This document shows positions 36,869 through 44,660 of a stretch of DNA of 64,000 nucleotides, in pieces. The notes under the pieces are model-generated. The model worked only from the letters and a program-made list of their open reading frames with translations. It did no database searches and was not told where the DNA came from. How positions within the stretch are numbered: position 1 is the stretch's first letter; the number at the start of each line of letters is the position of its first letter. Position numbers and translations under genes: made by a program. This DNA comes from Tardibacter sp963781025 (GTDB taxonomy: Bacteria > Pseudomonadota > Alphaproteobacteria > Sphingomonadales > Sphingomonadaceae): positions 1,736,001-1,800,000 of the forward strand of contig CAWADU010000003.1 in NCBI GenBank assembly GCA_963781025.1, written 5' to 3'.

Positions 36869-37843
36869 CTAAGCCGCGAAGCTGAGGAAAGGAACCGGCG
36901 CCGTCGGCTTCAACACAATCGGCCGGCCCTCGGTCGTTTCAAGCAGCTCGCCATCCAGAATCACGCTGGACCGTTCGCCCTCGATGCGAATCTCGTCGCC
37001 ACGCTCGACATGCACGCCTCGCACCTGAGACCGGCCCAGCCGTCCCCCCATCGCTGCCCACACGGCGCGAAAAACGGTGGCCGGACGCTCTTCGATCGCC
37101 ATCAGCTTCAATGCCCCGAGCGAGGTCGCATCACTTCGCGTCTTGGTGTTCAGAAGCAATCGCTCAAGTGTCGTCACCATCAGAAGCGCAAAGCGGCCGG
37201 TCAACTCGCCCTGATGATGAACCGAAACCGAAACCGGACGCGGCCGGCCGGGCAGGAACGACGCCCTCGCCCCGAATATCGCGGTCAGGATCAATGCAAA
37301 CACGGTAAGCGTGTGGCTCATCCAGTTCGGCAGACCCAGCGGATAGATCTTGTGGCGGCAGAACAGGATCGAATCGGCCAGCCCCGCTCCGCCCAGAAAC
37401 ATGCCGAGGATCGGGCGCGTATTGGCCCGCCCATCCGTCACGGCGATCAATTCGCGCGCGACCACATGGCTTGAGACGCCCGCCTTGGCGATCTCCAGCA
37501 CGCGCGCCAGCGCCTCCAGGGGATCGCCGGTGGCGCCAAGATCGAGCGCGATCAAATTGGTCTTGCCGTTCGGCAAAACCGCGACGGGGGGAACCGAAAG
37601 ACCGAAATGGCCGCCGTGGTAAAGTTCGGTAAGCGCCGCCTGCACGGTGCCGTCGCCACCGTTGATGACCAGGACCTTCGGCTGCACCCGGGCGATCGTC
37701 TTCAGCGCCTGGCCGATCTGCTCCATCTCCTCCACTTCATAATGGAAGACCTCGGGATGACGCGCGCAAAAGCTCCGCACCCGCGGCAACAGCGAACGGT
37801 TGCCGGTCGACCGGGGGTTGGAGAGAAGCGCGACGTCAGCCAA
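36869..37843 (-). CDS. Diacylglycerol kinase-fold lipid kinase
   Basis: 324 residues with the DAGK/sphingosine-kinase catalytic pattern. LLSNPRSTGN opens it, NGGDGTVQAAL (GGDGT at 62-66) is the ATP site, and VLPNGKTNLIALDLG follows (a variant of the usual PxGTxND). The lipid substrate could be diacylglycerol or a ceramide-type lipid; bacterial ceramide kinases belong to this fold. A central hydrophobic stretch suggests membrane contact. It lies between DUF2141 and the Tam41-like gene. Confidence 0.82.
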   Translation of the reverse strand: MADVALLSNPRSTGNRSLLPRVRSFCARHPEVFHYEVEEMEQIGQALKTIARVQPKVLVINGGDGTVQAALTELYHGGHFGLSVPPVAVLPNGKTNLIALDLGATGDPLEALARVLEIAKAGVSSHVVARELIAVTDGRANTRPILGMFLGGAGLADSILFCRHKIYPLGLPNWMSHTLTVFALILTAIFGARASFLPGRPRPVSVSVHHQGELTGRFALLMVTTLERLLLNTKTRSDATSLGALKLMAIEERPATVFRAVWAAMGGRLGRSQVRGVHVERGDEIRIEGERSSVILDGELLETTEGRPIVLKPTAPVPFLSFAA

Positions 37844-37856
37844 TCTATGGTTCCTT

Positions 37857-38366
37857 TCAGTTCGCCGTCTTCAACGGTTTGATGGCCAGGCCCTGACGGT
37901 AGTTGAGCGTCACCTTGATGTCGGTTGTGCCCGACGGCAGCGTCACCTTCACCCGGTCGAAATCAGGCTTGGAGAGACCCAGATGGGGGTTGCGCGAAAA
38001 GCCGACGCCGTCGCTCCATATCGACAGCCTGCCATTGCCGTCGCGATCATGGAGGACGACAAGCGCATAGGTGCCGGGGCCGGGCAGAGGCACACATACG
38101 TTCATGTCGCCGGATTCGCTGACCTGGCCCTCTATCCGAAGAAGCTTCTTGCCGCTTTCCAGGAAATCGGCCGGGTTCGATCCGTAAACCTGAAGGCGCA
38201 AATTGCCGGAACGATCCTTGAACCCGGTTACATGCACGCGGGCCGAAGTCGCCTCGCAATGCGTACCGAGCGGCAATGTCGTGGCAGCCGCGATGCCAGC
38301 GGGCAACAACCCGCTGAAAAACGTCAATCCGCCGATAATCGCTGCCTGCACTGTAACTTTGTTCAT
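37857..38366 (-). CDS. DUF2141 secreted protein
   Basis: 169 residues with a signal peptide (MNKVTVQAAIIGGLTFFSGLL, cleavage likely after AAA near residue 31). A beta-rich DUF2141 domain follows (RLQVYGSNPADFL, YALVVLHDRDGNGRLS, GVGFSRNP). Function unknown. The start is ATG 38366; the frame upstream runs into the divergent lptF promoter. It ends 13 bases before the lipid-kinase start. Confidence 0.85.
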   Translation of the reverse strand: MNKVTVQAAIIGGLTFFSGLLPAGIAAATTLPLGTHCEATSARVHVTGFKDRSGNLRLQVYGSNPADFLESGKKLLRIEGQVSESGDMNVCVPLPGPGTYALVVLHDRDGNGRLSIWSDGVGFSRNPHLGLSKPDFDRVKVTLPSGTTDIKVTLNYRQGLAIKPLKTAN

Positions 38367-38452
38367 GACCTGTCTACTCACGCGGGTTATAGCGCCGCCT
38401 AGTCGATGACCGGGCGCGCAAGTCCCCCTGTCAGCAACAGGATGGCCAAAGG

Positions 38453-39709
38453 TTGCGGCCAAAGTTGGGCCAAGGAGCGTCGAAACTGCGAGATGACCGC
38501 AAAATCCAGCGCCTGAATCGCATCGATCGCTACATTGCCCGTCTGATCGCGGTGCCATTGCTCGCGACGCTGGTGATCGCGGCGATGCTCCTCCTGCTCG
38601 ATAAGATGCTGCGCCTGTTCGATTTTGTGGTGAGCGAAGGCGGGCCGGTCAGCGTGGTCTGGCGGATGCTCGCCAACATGCTGCCCGAATATATGTCGCT
38701 GGGCATCCCGATCGGGCTGATGCTCGGTATTTTGCTCGCCTTTCGCAAGCTGGCGTTGTCATCGGAACTCGACGCCATGCGTTCGGTGGGTTTTTCCTAC
38801 TGGCGGCTGCTGAGGGTCCCCTATTTTTATGCCCTGGCGCTGGCGCTGCTCAACCTTGTGATCGTCGGCTATGTGCAGCCCTACGCCCGCTATGCGTACG
38901 AGGGGCTGCGCTTCGAGCTCAGGTCCGGCGCGCTTGGCGCAAGCATAAAGGTCGGCGAGTTCGCCAAGCTCGGCAGGCGCATGACGCTTCGGGTGGAGGA
39001 AAGCCGGGGCAGCGGCAGCGACCTGCGCGGCATCTTCGTCAACGCGTCCGACAAGGGCGGAAAGACGCTGGCCGTCACCGCCGAACGCGGCCAGTTTCTC
39101 GCCACCGACGATCCCGACGTCATCATTCTTCGTCTGCGGAACGGCACGCTGGTCCACAACATGCCTAGCTACAAGACGCCGCGCGTCCTCTCCTTCCAGG
39201 CGCATGACCTGCCGATCGACCTGCCGAAGATCGAGGCCTTCCGCCAGCGCGGCGGCAAGGATCTGGAACTGACCATGCCGGAACTGGTCCGTACCGGCGG
39301 CGACATCAAGGCGCCGGAAGATCTGCGCCGTGCCAGCATCGCCAATTTCAACCATCGCATGGTGCAGGTCGCGGCCATGTTCGTCCTGCCGCTGATGGCG
39401 TTGGCGCTGGCCGTCCCGCCCAAGCGATCGACGTCCGCGCTCGGCGTATTCCTGTCGATCGTGATCATCGTCACCTATCACAAGATCAACGAATATGGCG
39501 AACAGATGGGCGCGCTCGGGCGCATCAATCCCTGGGCGGCGATATGGGTGCCCTATGTGTTCTTCTGCGCCTTTTGCTACTGGCTGTTCCACACGCTCGC
39601 CAAACCGGGCGGACAGCCCATCGGCGCGCTGGAACGCGCCTTCTCAAAGCTTTCGGCGTTCGTCATCGAGCGGCTGCGGCGGCGCCGCCTGATCCCGGCG
39701 GAATCCTGA
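38453..39709 (+). CDS. lptF: LPS export ABC transporter permease LptF
   Basis: YjgP/YjgQ-family inner-membrane protein (up to 418 aa) of the LptB2FG complex that extracts LPS from the inner membrane. There are three N-terminal and three C-terminal membrane segments around a periplasmic jelly-roll domain. DRYIARLIAVPLLATLVIAAMLLL and the GIPIGLMLGILLAFRKL coupling-helix region are typical. No good ATG exists. TTG 38453 is the outer limit, and a CTG at 38485 behind AAGGAG is another candidate. Confidence 0.9.
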   Translation: MRPKLGQGASKLRDDRKIQRLNRIDRYIARLIAVPLLATLVIAAMLLLLDKMLRLFDFVVSEGGPVSVVWRMLANMLPEYMSLGIPIGLMLGILLAFRKLALSSELDAMRSVGFSYWRLLRVPYFYALALALLNLVIVGYVQPYARYAYEGLRFELRSGALGASIKVGEFAKLGRRMTLRVEESRGSGSDLRGIFVNASDKGGKTLAVTAERGQFLATDDPDVIILRLRNGTLVHNMPSYKTPRVLSFQAHDLPIDLPKIEAFRQRGGKDLELTMPELVRTGGDIKAPEDLRRASIANFNHRMVQVAAMFVLPLMALALAVPPKRSTSALGVFLSIVIIVTYHKINEYGEQMGALGRINPWAAIWVPYVFFCAFCYWLFHTLAKPGGQPIGALERAFSKLSAFVIERLRRRRLIPAES

Positions 39710-39712
39710 TCC

Positions 39713-40819
39713 ATGTCGATCGCCCGCTCCCTGTCGCCGTTTCCGTCGAGAAGACTGGCGCTCTACACCGCACGGCTTTTCCTTGTCCGTTCCTTCGCCG
39801 TGCTGACAATGCTCGTGCTGGTCCTTCAGACGCTGGATCTGCTGGGCGAAAGCGGCAGCATCCTCGCCTATCCCGGCAATGGCCAGGCGGAACTCTGGGT
39901 CTATGTCGGCCTGCGCCTGCCGCAGTTGATAGCGCGCTTCCTCCCCTTTGCCGTACTGCTCGGCACGCTGATCACCCTCGTCCAGCTCAACCAGAACAGC
40001 GAGATCGTGATCTTCAAATCGGCAGGCATCTCCGCCCATCAGATACTTGCGCCGCTGATGATCGCGAGCCTCGGCATCGCCGTCCTCTCCTTTGCGTTCA
40101 ACGAGCGTGTGCTGACCAGGTCCAACCGGGCGCTCGATGCTTGGCAGACGGCCGATTACGGGCCGGTTCCGCCCGGCAAGAACGTGCTGCTGAACGTCTG
40201 GGTGCGCGATGGCGACAATCTGATTCATGCCAACGCGGTAGCGGGCAGACGCGATGCGACGCGCCTGAGAGGCGTGACGATCTACCAGCGTTCCGGCGGC
40301 CTGCTGGACGCTGTCGTCAGCGCGGCCTCGGCCGGGCCGGTCGCGGGAGGTTGGCGGCTGGAGAACGTCAACCGCTTCACCGTCGTCACCGGAAAGGCCG
40401 AGAAGCTGCCCGCGCTCATCGTCGCCAAGGGGATCGCCCCCGATCGGTTCACCCTTTCCGACGTCGATCCTGACCAGCTCGACTTCCTTGAGCTGCGGCG
40501 GGCGATCAGCAACCTTCGTGCGGCGGGGCGGCCGACCGGCCCGCTGGAGGCCGCGCTCCACCACAAGATATCAGGACCCCTGGCGGTGCTTTTGATGCCG
40601 CTTCTGGGCGCGGTGGCCGGCTTTGGCCTCGCGCGATCGGGCCGGCTGTTCATCAGAACCGTGCTAGGCATGGCGTTGGGCTTCGCCTATTTCGTCGGCG
40701 ATAATTTCGCGCTGGCAATGGGCAATCTCGGCGCGATCCCGCCCATTCTCGCCGCCTGGGCGCCGTTCCTGCTTTTCTACCTGATCGGGGAAAGCGTGTT
40801 GTTCCAGACCGAGGAATAG
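39713..40819 (+). CDS. lptG: LPS export ABC transporter permease LptG
   Basis: 368-residue YjgP/YjgQ-family partner of LptF. Six predicted membrane segments flank a periplasmic beta domain; LPFAVLLGTLITLVQLNQNSEIVIFKSAGIS matches the LptG coupling-helix region. It starts three bases after the lptF stop. No lptA, lptC or lptB is adjacent. Confidence 0.91.
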   Translation: MSIARSLSPFPSRRLALYTARLFLVRSFAVLTMLVLVLQTLDLLGESGSILAYPGNGQAELWVYVGLRLPQLIARFLPFAVLLGTLITLVQLNQNSEIVIFKSAGISAHQILAPLMIASLGIAVLSFAFNERVLTRSNRALDAWQTADYGPVPPGKNVLLNVWVRDGDNLIHANAVAGRRDATRLRGVTIYQRSGGLLDAVVSAASAGPVAGGWRLENVNRFTVVTGKAEKLPALIVAKGIAPDRFTLSDVDPDQLDFLELRRAISNLRAAGRPTGPLEAALHHKISGPLAVLLMPLLGAVAGFGLARSGRLFIRTVLGMALGFAYFVGDNFALAMGNLGAIPPILAAWAPFLLFYLIGESVLFQTEE

Positions 40820-40939
40820 ATCGGCGCATTCGCGGCCGGCATCAGCCCCAAATCTGCCGCATTGCACAGGCAAGACAAAACCCCATAATAGGTCAGGTTC
40901 CCGCGCCGGCCATGTTCAATCGAAGAGGACTGACGAACC

Positions 40940-41710
40940 GTGAACGCCGCGTTCTTGAAGCGTCCGGGAATCTGGAGCCGAAGCCACTATCTCGACCGGA
41001 TGACGCTTCGCGACCTGGTGGTGGCCTATTTCCAGTATTACGCGATCCAGGGCTATCTGGTTCTGGCGGCGATCACCGCTGGCCTCGCCGTCTGGAAACC
41101 GGCGGGGCTCATCCAGAATGTTGCCGCGGCAGTTGCGGCGGTCGTCCTTTATCCGCTGGTCTGGTACGTACTGCACCGCTGGGTGCTGCACAGCCGCTGG
41201 ATGTTCAAGTCGCCGCTGACGTCGCGCACCTGGAAGCGGATTCACTATGATCATCATCAGGACCCCAATCATCTGGAGGTTCTGTTCGGCGCGCTCTACA
41301 CCACACTCCCCGCCATCGCGGCCGCGACCATCCCCATCGGCTGGGCAATCGGCGGCTTCGGCGCGGCGATGACGGCGTTCGCCGCCGGCTTGCTGACAAC
41401 CTGCTTCTATGAATTCTGCCATTGCATCCAGCATCTGTCGTACAAACCGAAGAACCGGACGCTCGCGGTCATGAAGGCGCGTCACATGGCGCATCACTTC
41501 CATGACGAGACCGGAAATTTCGGCATCACCAACTTTGTCTGGGACAGGCTGTTCGCCACCTTCTATGAGCGTGAGGACCGGACGGTGAAAAGCCCGACGG
41601 TATTCAATCTCGGCTATACGCCCGAAGTTGCAAAGCGTTATCCCTGGGTGGCGCGGCTTTCGGGCGGCATCGTCGCAACCACGCATCCGCGCCAACGCGC
41701 CGCGAGTTAA
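40940..41710 (+). CDS. Fatty acid hydroxylase superfamily protein, FA2H-like
   Basis: 256-residue membrane di-iron enzyme. Histidine boxes: H79/H84 (HRWVLHS), H102/H105/H106 (HYDHH), H161/H165 (HCIQH), and H182/H185/H186/H188 (RHMAHHFHDETGNFGIT). The last box with its FGIT and WD residues is close to eukaryotic fatty acid 2-hydroxylase/Scs7 (HHVKHHF...GFGIS...WD), which hydroxylates the ceramide acyl chain. Sphingomonad glycosphingolipids carry amide-linked 2-hydroxymyristate, so this is a plausible source. The start is GTG 40940 with GAGG upstream. Ten bases separate it from the next gene. Confidence 0.82.
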   Translation: MNAAFLKRPGIWSRSHYLDRMTLRDLVVAYFQYYAIQGYLVLAAITAGLAVWKPAGLIQNVAAAVAAVVLYPLVWYVLHRWVLHSRWMFKSPLTSRTWKRIHYDHHQDPNHLEVLFGALYTTLPAIAAATIPIGWAIGGFGAAMTAFAAGLLTTCFYEFCHCIQHLSYKPKNRTLAVMKARHMAHHFHDETGNFGITNFVWDRLFATFYEREDRTVKSPTVFNLGYTPEVAKRYPWVARLSGGIVATTHPRQRAAS

Positions 41711-41720
41711 GGCAATAGAC

Positions 41721-42857
41721 ATGGGGGGAATCACTGTCAGGGCGGTCGCCACTGGCGCCGACCGCAAAGCGTTCGTCAACCTGCCGTACCGGCTTTACGC
41801 CAATGATCCCAACTGGATCCCGCCGCTGAAAAGCGAGGTGGCCGGGCTGATCTCGCCCAAACACAACCCGTGGTTCGAACATGGGCGGGCGGTCTTTTTC
41901 CTCGCCGAGCGGGACGGGCGCGTCGTCGGCCGCATTTCCGCGCAGATCGACGATCTGGTGCAGCCGTCCATGGGCGAAGGCACCGGCCAATGGGGCATGT
42001 TCGAGGCCGAGGACGGTGAAGTCGCCACCGTTCTTCTGGACGCCGCCGAGGCGTGGCTGCGCGAACAGCGGATGACCCGTTCGATCGGCCCTTTCAGCAT
42101 CTCCATCTGGGACGAGCCGGGCCTGCTGGTCAAAGGCCATGACCATCCGCCGACGGTCATGATGGGCCACAACAACGCCGCCTATCAGCCCTGGATCGAA
42201 GGCCATGGCTATGCCGGGATCAAGGATCTCTATACCTACGAACTGGACATTACCCAGCCATTCCCGCCGCTGATCCAGCGGATCGTATCGTCGGGCGAGC
42301 GCAATTCGCGCATCACGATCCGCAAGGTCGACAAGAGCCGGTTCGATCAGGAAGCAGCGCTGATCCTGTCGATCCTGAATGAGGCCTGGTCGGACAATTG
42401 GGGGTTTATTCCGCTGACCGACGCGGAGATCGCCTATGCGGGAAAGAAGCTGAAGCCGATCGTTTTCGAGGATCTGATTCGCATCGCCGAGGTCGAGGGC
42501 GAGCCCGTCGCCTTCATGATGACCCTGCCCGACATGAACGAATTGACGCGGGATCTGGATGGCAAGCTTCTGCCCTTCGGTTGGGCCAAACTCCTCTGGC
42601 GCCTTCGCCACCCGCGCGTCCGCACGATGCGGGTGCCGTTGATGGGGGTTGTGAAAAAGCTGCAGGCAACACGGCTCGCCTCGCAGCTCGCCTTCATGAT
42701 GATCGAATATATCCGCCGGGACTCCGTGGTGAATTACGGCGCGCGGCGGGGCGAGATCGGCTGGATTCTCGACGACAACCAGGGCATGCGCTCGATCGCG
42801 GAGGCGATCGACAGCACGATCAACCGCATCTACCGGATTTACGAAAAGCCTTTGTGA
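41721..42857 (+). CDS. GNAT-fold N-acyltransferase, candidate bacterial ceramide synthase
   Basis: 378 residues. An acetyltransferase core at the N-terminus has DPNWIPPLKSEV (29-40), NPWFEH (49-54) and FFLAERDGRVVGRISAQI (about 59-76). A long C-terminal part includes SIWDEPGLLVKGHDHPP. It belongs to the large GNAT-like family that contains the Caulobacter ceramide synthase bCerS. It follows the FA2H-like hydroxylase by ten bases, so the two are co-translated. Ceramide synthase is an inference; serine palmitoyltransferase is not in the window. Confidence 0.7.
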   Translation: MGGITVRAVATGADRKAFVNLPYRLYANDPNWIPPLKSEVAGLISPKHNPWFEHGRAVFFLAERDGRVVGRISAQIDDLVQPSMGEGTGQWGMFEAEDGEVATVLLDAAEAWLREQRMTRSIGPFSISIWDEPGLLVKGHDHPPTVMMGHNNAAYQPWIEGHGYAGIKDLYTYELDITQPFPPLIQRIVSSGERNSRITIRKVDKSRFDQEAALILSILNEAWSDNWGFIPLTDAEIAYAGKKLKPIVFEDLIRIAEVEGEPVAFMMTLPDMNELTRDLDGKLLPFGWAKLLWRLRHPRVRTMRVPLMGVVKKLQATRLASQLAFMMIEYIRRDSVVNYGARRGEIGWILDDNQGMRSIAEAIDSTINRIYRIYEKPL

Positions 42858-42863
42858 CGGGCG

Positions 42864-44165
42864 TCATTCCGGTAGCCGCGCCTTGGTGAAGCCGGACCAG
42901 CACTCGTCATAATCCCGCTGCGCGAGCGGCGTTTCCATGGCGAACCGGGTCGGCCGGATCACCCAGCGGCTCTCGAACATGAAGGCGAGCGTGTCTTCGA
43001 TCTTGCGTGGTTCCAGGTCCGCCGCAAGTGCGGCTTCGTAGCTGGCCTTGTCCGGTCCATGAGCGCTCATGCAATTGTGCAGGCTGGCGCCGCCGGGCGA
43101 GAATCCGCCCGTCTTGGCGTCATAAACGCCACGGACGAGGCCCATGAATTCGCTCATGACATTGCGATGGAACCAGGGCGGGCGAAAGCTGTGCTCGGCC
43201 ACCATCCAGCGGGGCGGGAAGATCACGAAATCGCAGTTAGCCGTACCTGGTGTCTCTGACGGCGAGGTCAGGACCGTGAAGATCGACGGATCGGGATGAT
43301 CGAAGCTGACGGTGTTGATCGTATTGAAATTGGCGAGATCATATTTGTAAGGCGCAAGATTGCCGTGCCAGGCAACGACATCGAGAGGGGAATGATCCAG
43401 CATCGTCGTCCACAGTCGACCCTGGAATTTCTGGATCACCTCGGTCGGCTCGTCGCGGTCCTCGAACCAGGCGACGGGAATCAGGAAGTCCCGCACGTTG
43501 GCAAGCCCGTTCGCGCCGATCGGCCCCAGTTCCGGAAGGCGGAAGGGTGCGCCGTAATTCTCGCAGACATAACCGCGCGCGGCGCTGCCCTGCAGCTCCA
43601 CCCGGAAACGGACGCCGCGCGGTATGACGGCGATTTCGCCCGGCTCGATCCCCAGAACACCCAGCTCCGTCGCCAGCGCGAGGCCGCCCTCCTGTGGCAC
43701 GAGCAACAGCTCGCCATCGGCGTCGAAAAATACGCGGCCCTGCATCGACTGATTGATGGCGTAGAGATGGATCGCCATTCCGGGACCATTTGCGCCGTCG
43801 CCATTGCCGCCATAGGTGGTGAGACCATCGACGAAATCGCATTCCGTTGCCGGAACCGGCATGGCGTCCCACCGCAATCGATTGGGGGGGGGGCCGATTT
43901 CATCGAAAGGCGCCGAACGAATGAACCCGCCGCCCGCAAAGGACGTGAATGCCTTGTGCCCGGCGGTCGGGCGCAGGCGGTAAAGCCAAGCGCGACGGTT
44001 TTCCCCGCGCGGAACCGTGAATGCACTTCCCGATAATTGTTCGGCATAAAGGCCGAAGGGCACGGACTGGGGCGAGTTCTGCCCCCTGGGCAGCGCCCCT
44101 TCTACCGCCTCGGTCGAGACATGATTACCAAAACCCGTGAAATAATGCCGTGGCGATGAGCGCAT
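42864..44165 (-). CDS. hmgA: Homogentisate 1,2-dioxygenase
   Basis: Iron enzyme (433 aa) of tyrosine/phenylalanine catabolism that opens the homogentisate ring; its loss causes pyomelanin build-up. The N-terminus YFTGFGNHVSTEAVEGALP is diagnostic. Metal-ligand regions are in AEHSFRPPWFHRNVMSEFMG and SLHNCMSAHGPD. Residues 91-94 (G-P-P-P) are encoded by a run of ten C (43884-43893), an unusual slippage-prone tract that is in frame here. The other catabolic genes are not adjacent. Confidence 0.95.
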   Translation of the reverse strand: MRSSPRHYFTGFGNHVSTEAVEGALPRGQNSPQSVPFGLYAEQLSGSAFTVPRGENRRAWLYRLRPTAGHKAFTSFAGGGFIRSAPFDEIGPPPNRLRWDAMPVPATECDFVDGLTTYGGNGDGANGPGMAIHLYAINQSMQGRVFFDADGELLLVPQEGGLALATELGVLGIEPGEIAVIPRGVRFRVELQGSAARGYVCENYGAPFRLPELGPIGANGLANVRDFLIPVAWFEDRDEPTEVIQKFQGRLWTTMLDHSPLDVVAWHGNLAPYKYDLANFNTINTVSFDHPDPSIFTVLTSPSETPGTANCDFVIFPPRWMVAEHSFRPPWFHRNVMSEFMGLVRGVYDAKTGGFSPGGASLHNCMSAHGPDKASYEAALAADLEPRKIEDTLAFMFESRWVIRPTRFAMETPLAQRDYDECWSGFTKARLPE

Positions 44166-44292
44166 CTTTCTCTCCCGGCCACGGGTAATCGCTTGGCTTT
44201 CCGCTCGTGCCGCAGCCGATAGGCTTATTTTCGCTCAACCGCGATCAAATGCCAACCGGCCGCCGACCCTGCCCTTTTTTGCTGGGATCGGC

Positions 44293-44559
44293 TTAGCCGA
44301 CGCCCTGCCCCGGCGGGTCGCTGGCCGGAAACGACTGGTCGGACGCCTCATCCTCGGGTTTCCATTTCCTGCCCGGCGCGGTGCGGGTCGCGGCCGGCCC
44401 GGCGTTGCGGATCAGGCCTTCGCCCTCGCGCACGCCCACGGCATCGCCCGCGGCGCGCAGTTCACGCGGCTTTTGCTGAAAAAACCGCTTCATCACGACG
44501 CCGGCCGCGCTGATCACCGCGCCAAGAATCGCCGTCTTCACCATCGTTCTGGCTGTCAT
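44293..44559 (-). CDS. Small membrane-associated hypothetical protein
   Basis: 88 residues: one hydrophobic N-terminal segment (TMVKTAILGAVISAAGVVM), a basic patch (KRFFQQKPREL), and an acidic/polar C-terminus ending EDEASDQSFPASDPPG. The SFPASDPP ending recurs in conserved alphaproteobacterial small proteins. Function unknown. The start chosen is ATG 44559; the frame is open further upstream to 44658 without support. Confidence 0.65.
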   Translation of the reverse strand: MTARTMVKTAILGAVISAAGVVMKRFFQQKPRELRAAGDAVGVREGEGLIRNAGPAATRTAPGRKWKPEDEASDQSFPASDPPGQGVG

Positions 44560-44660
44560 TGTCCATTCCCGTCTTTTCCAGGTTGCAATGGAAAAACGGG
44601 GACGGGCCCCGCCGGTTCCGTAGGCGATGCGGATAAGGTCAACTGCAAGATCGCGCACGG

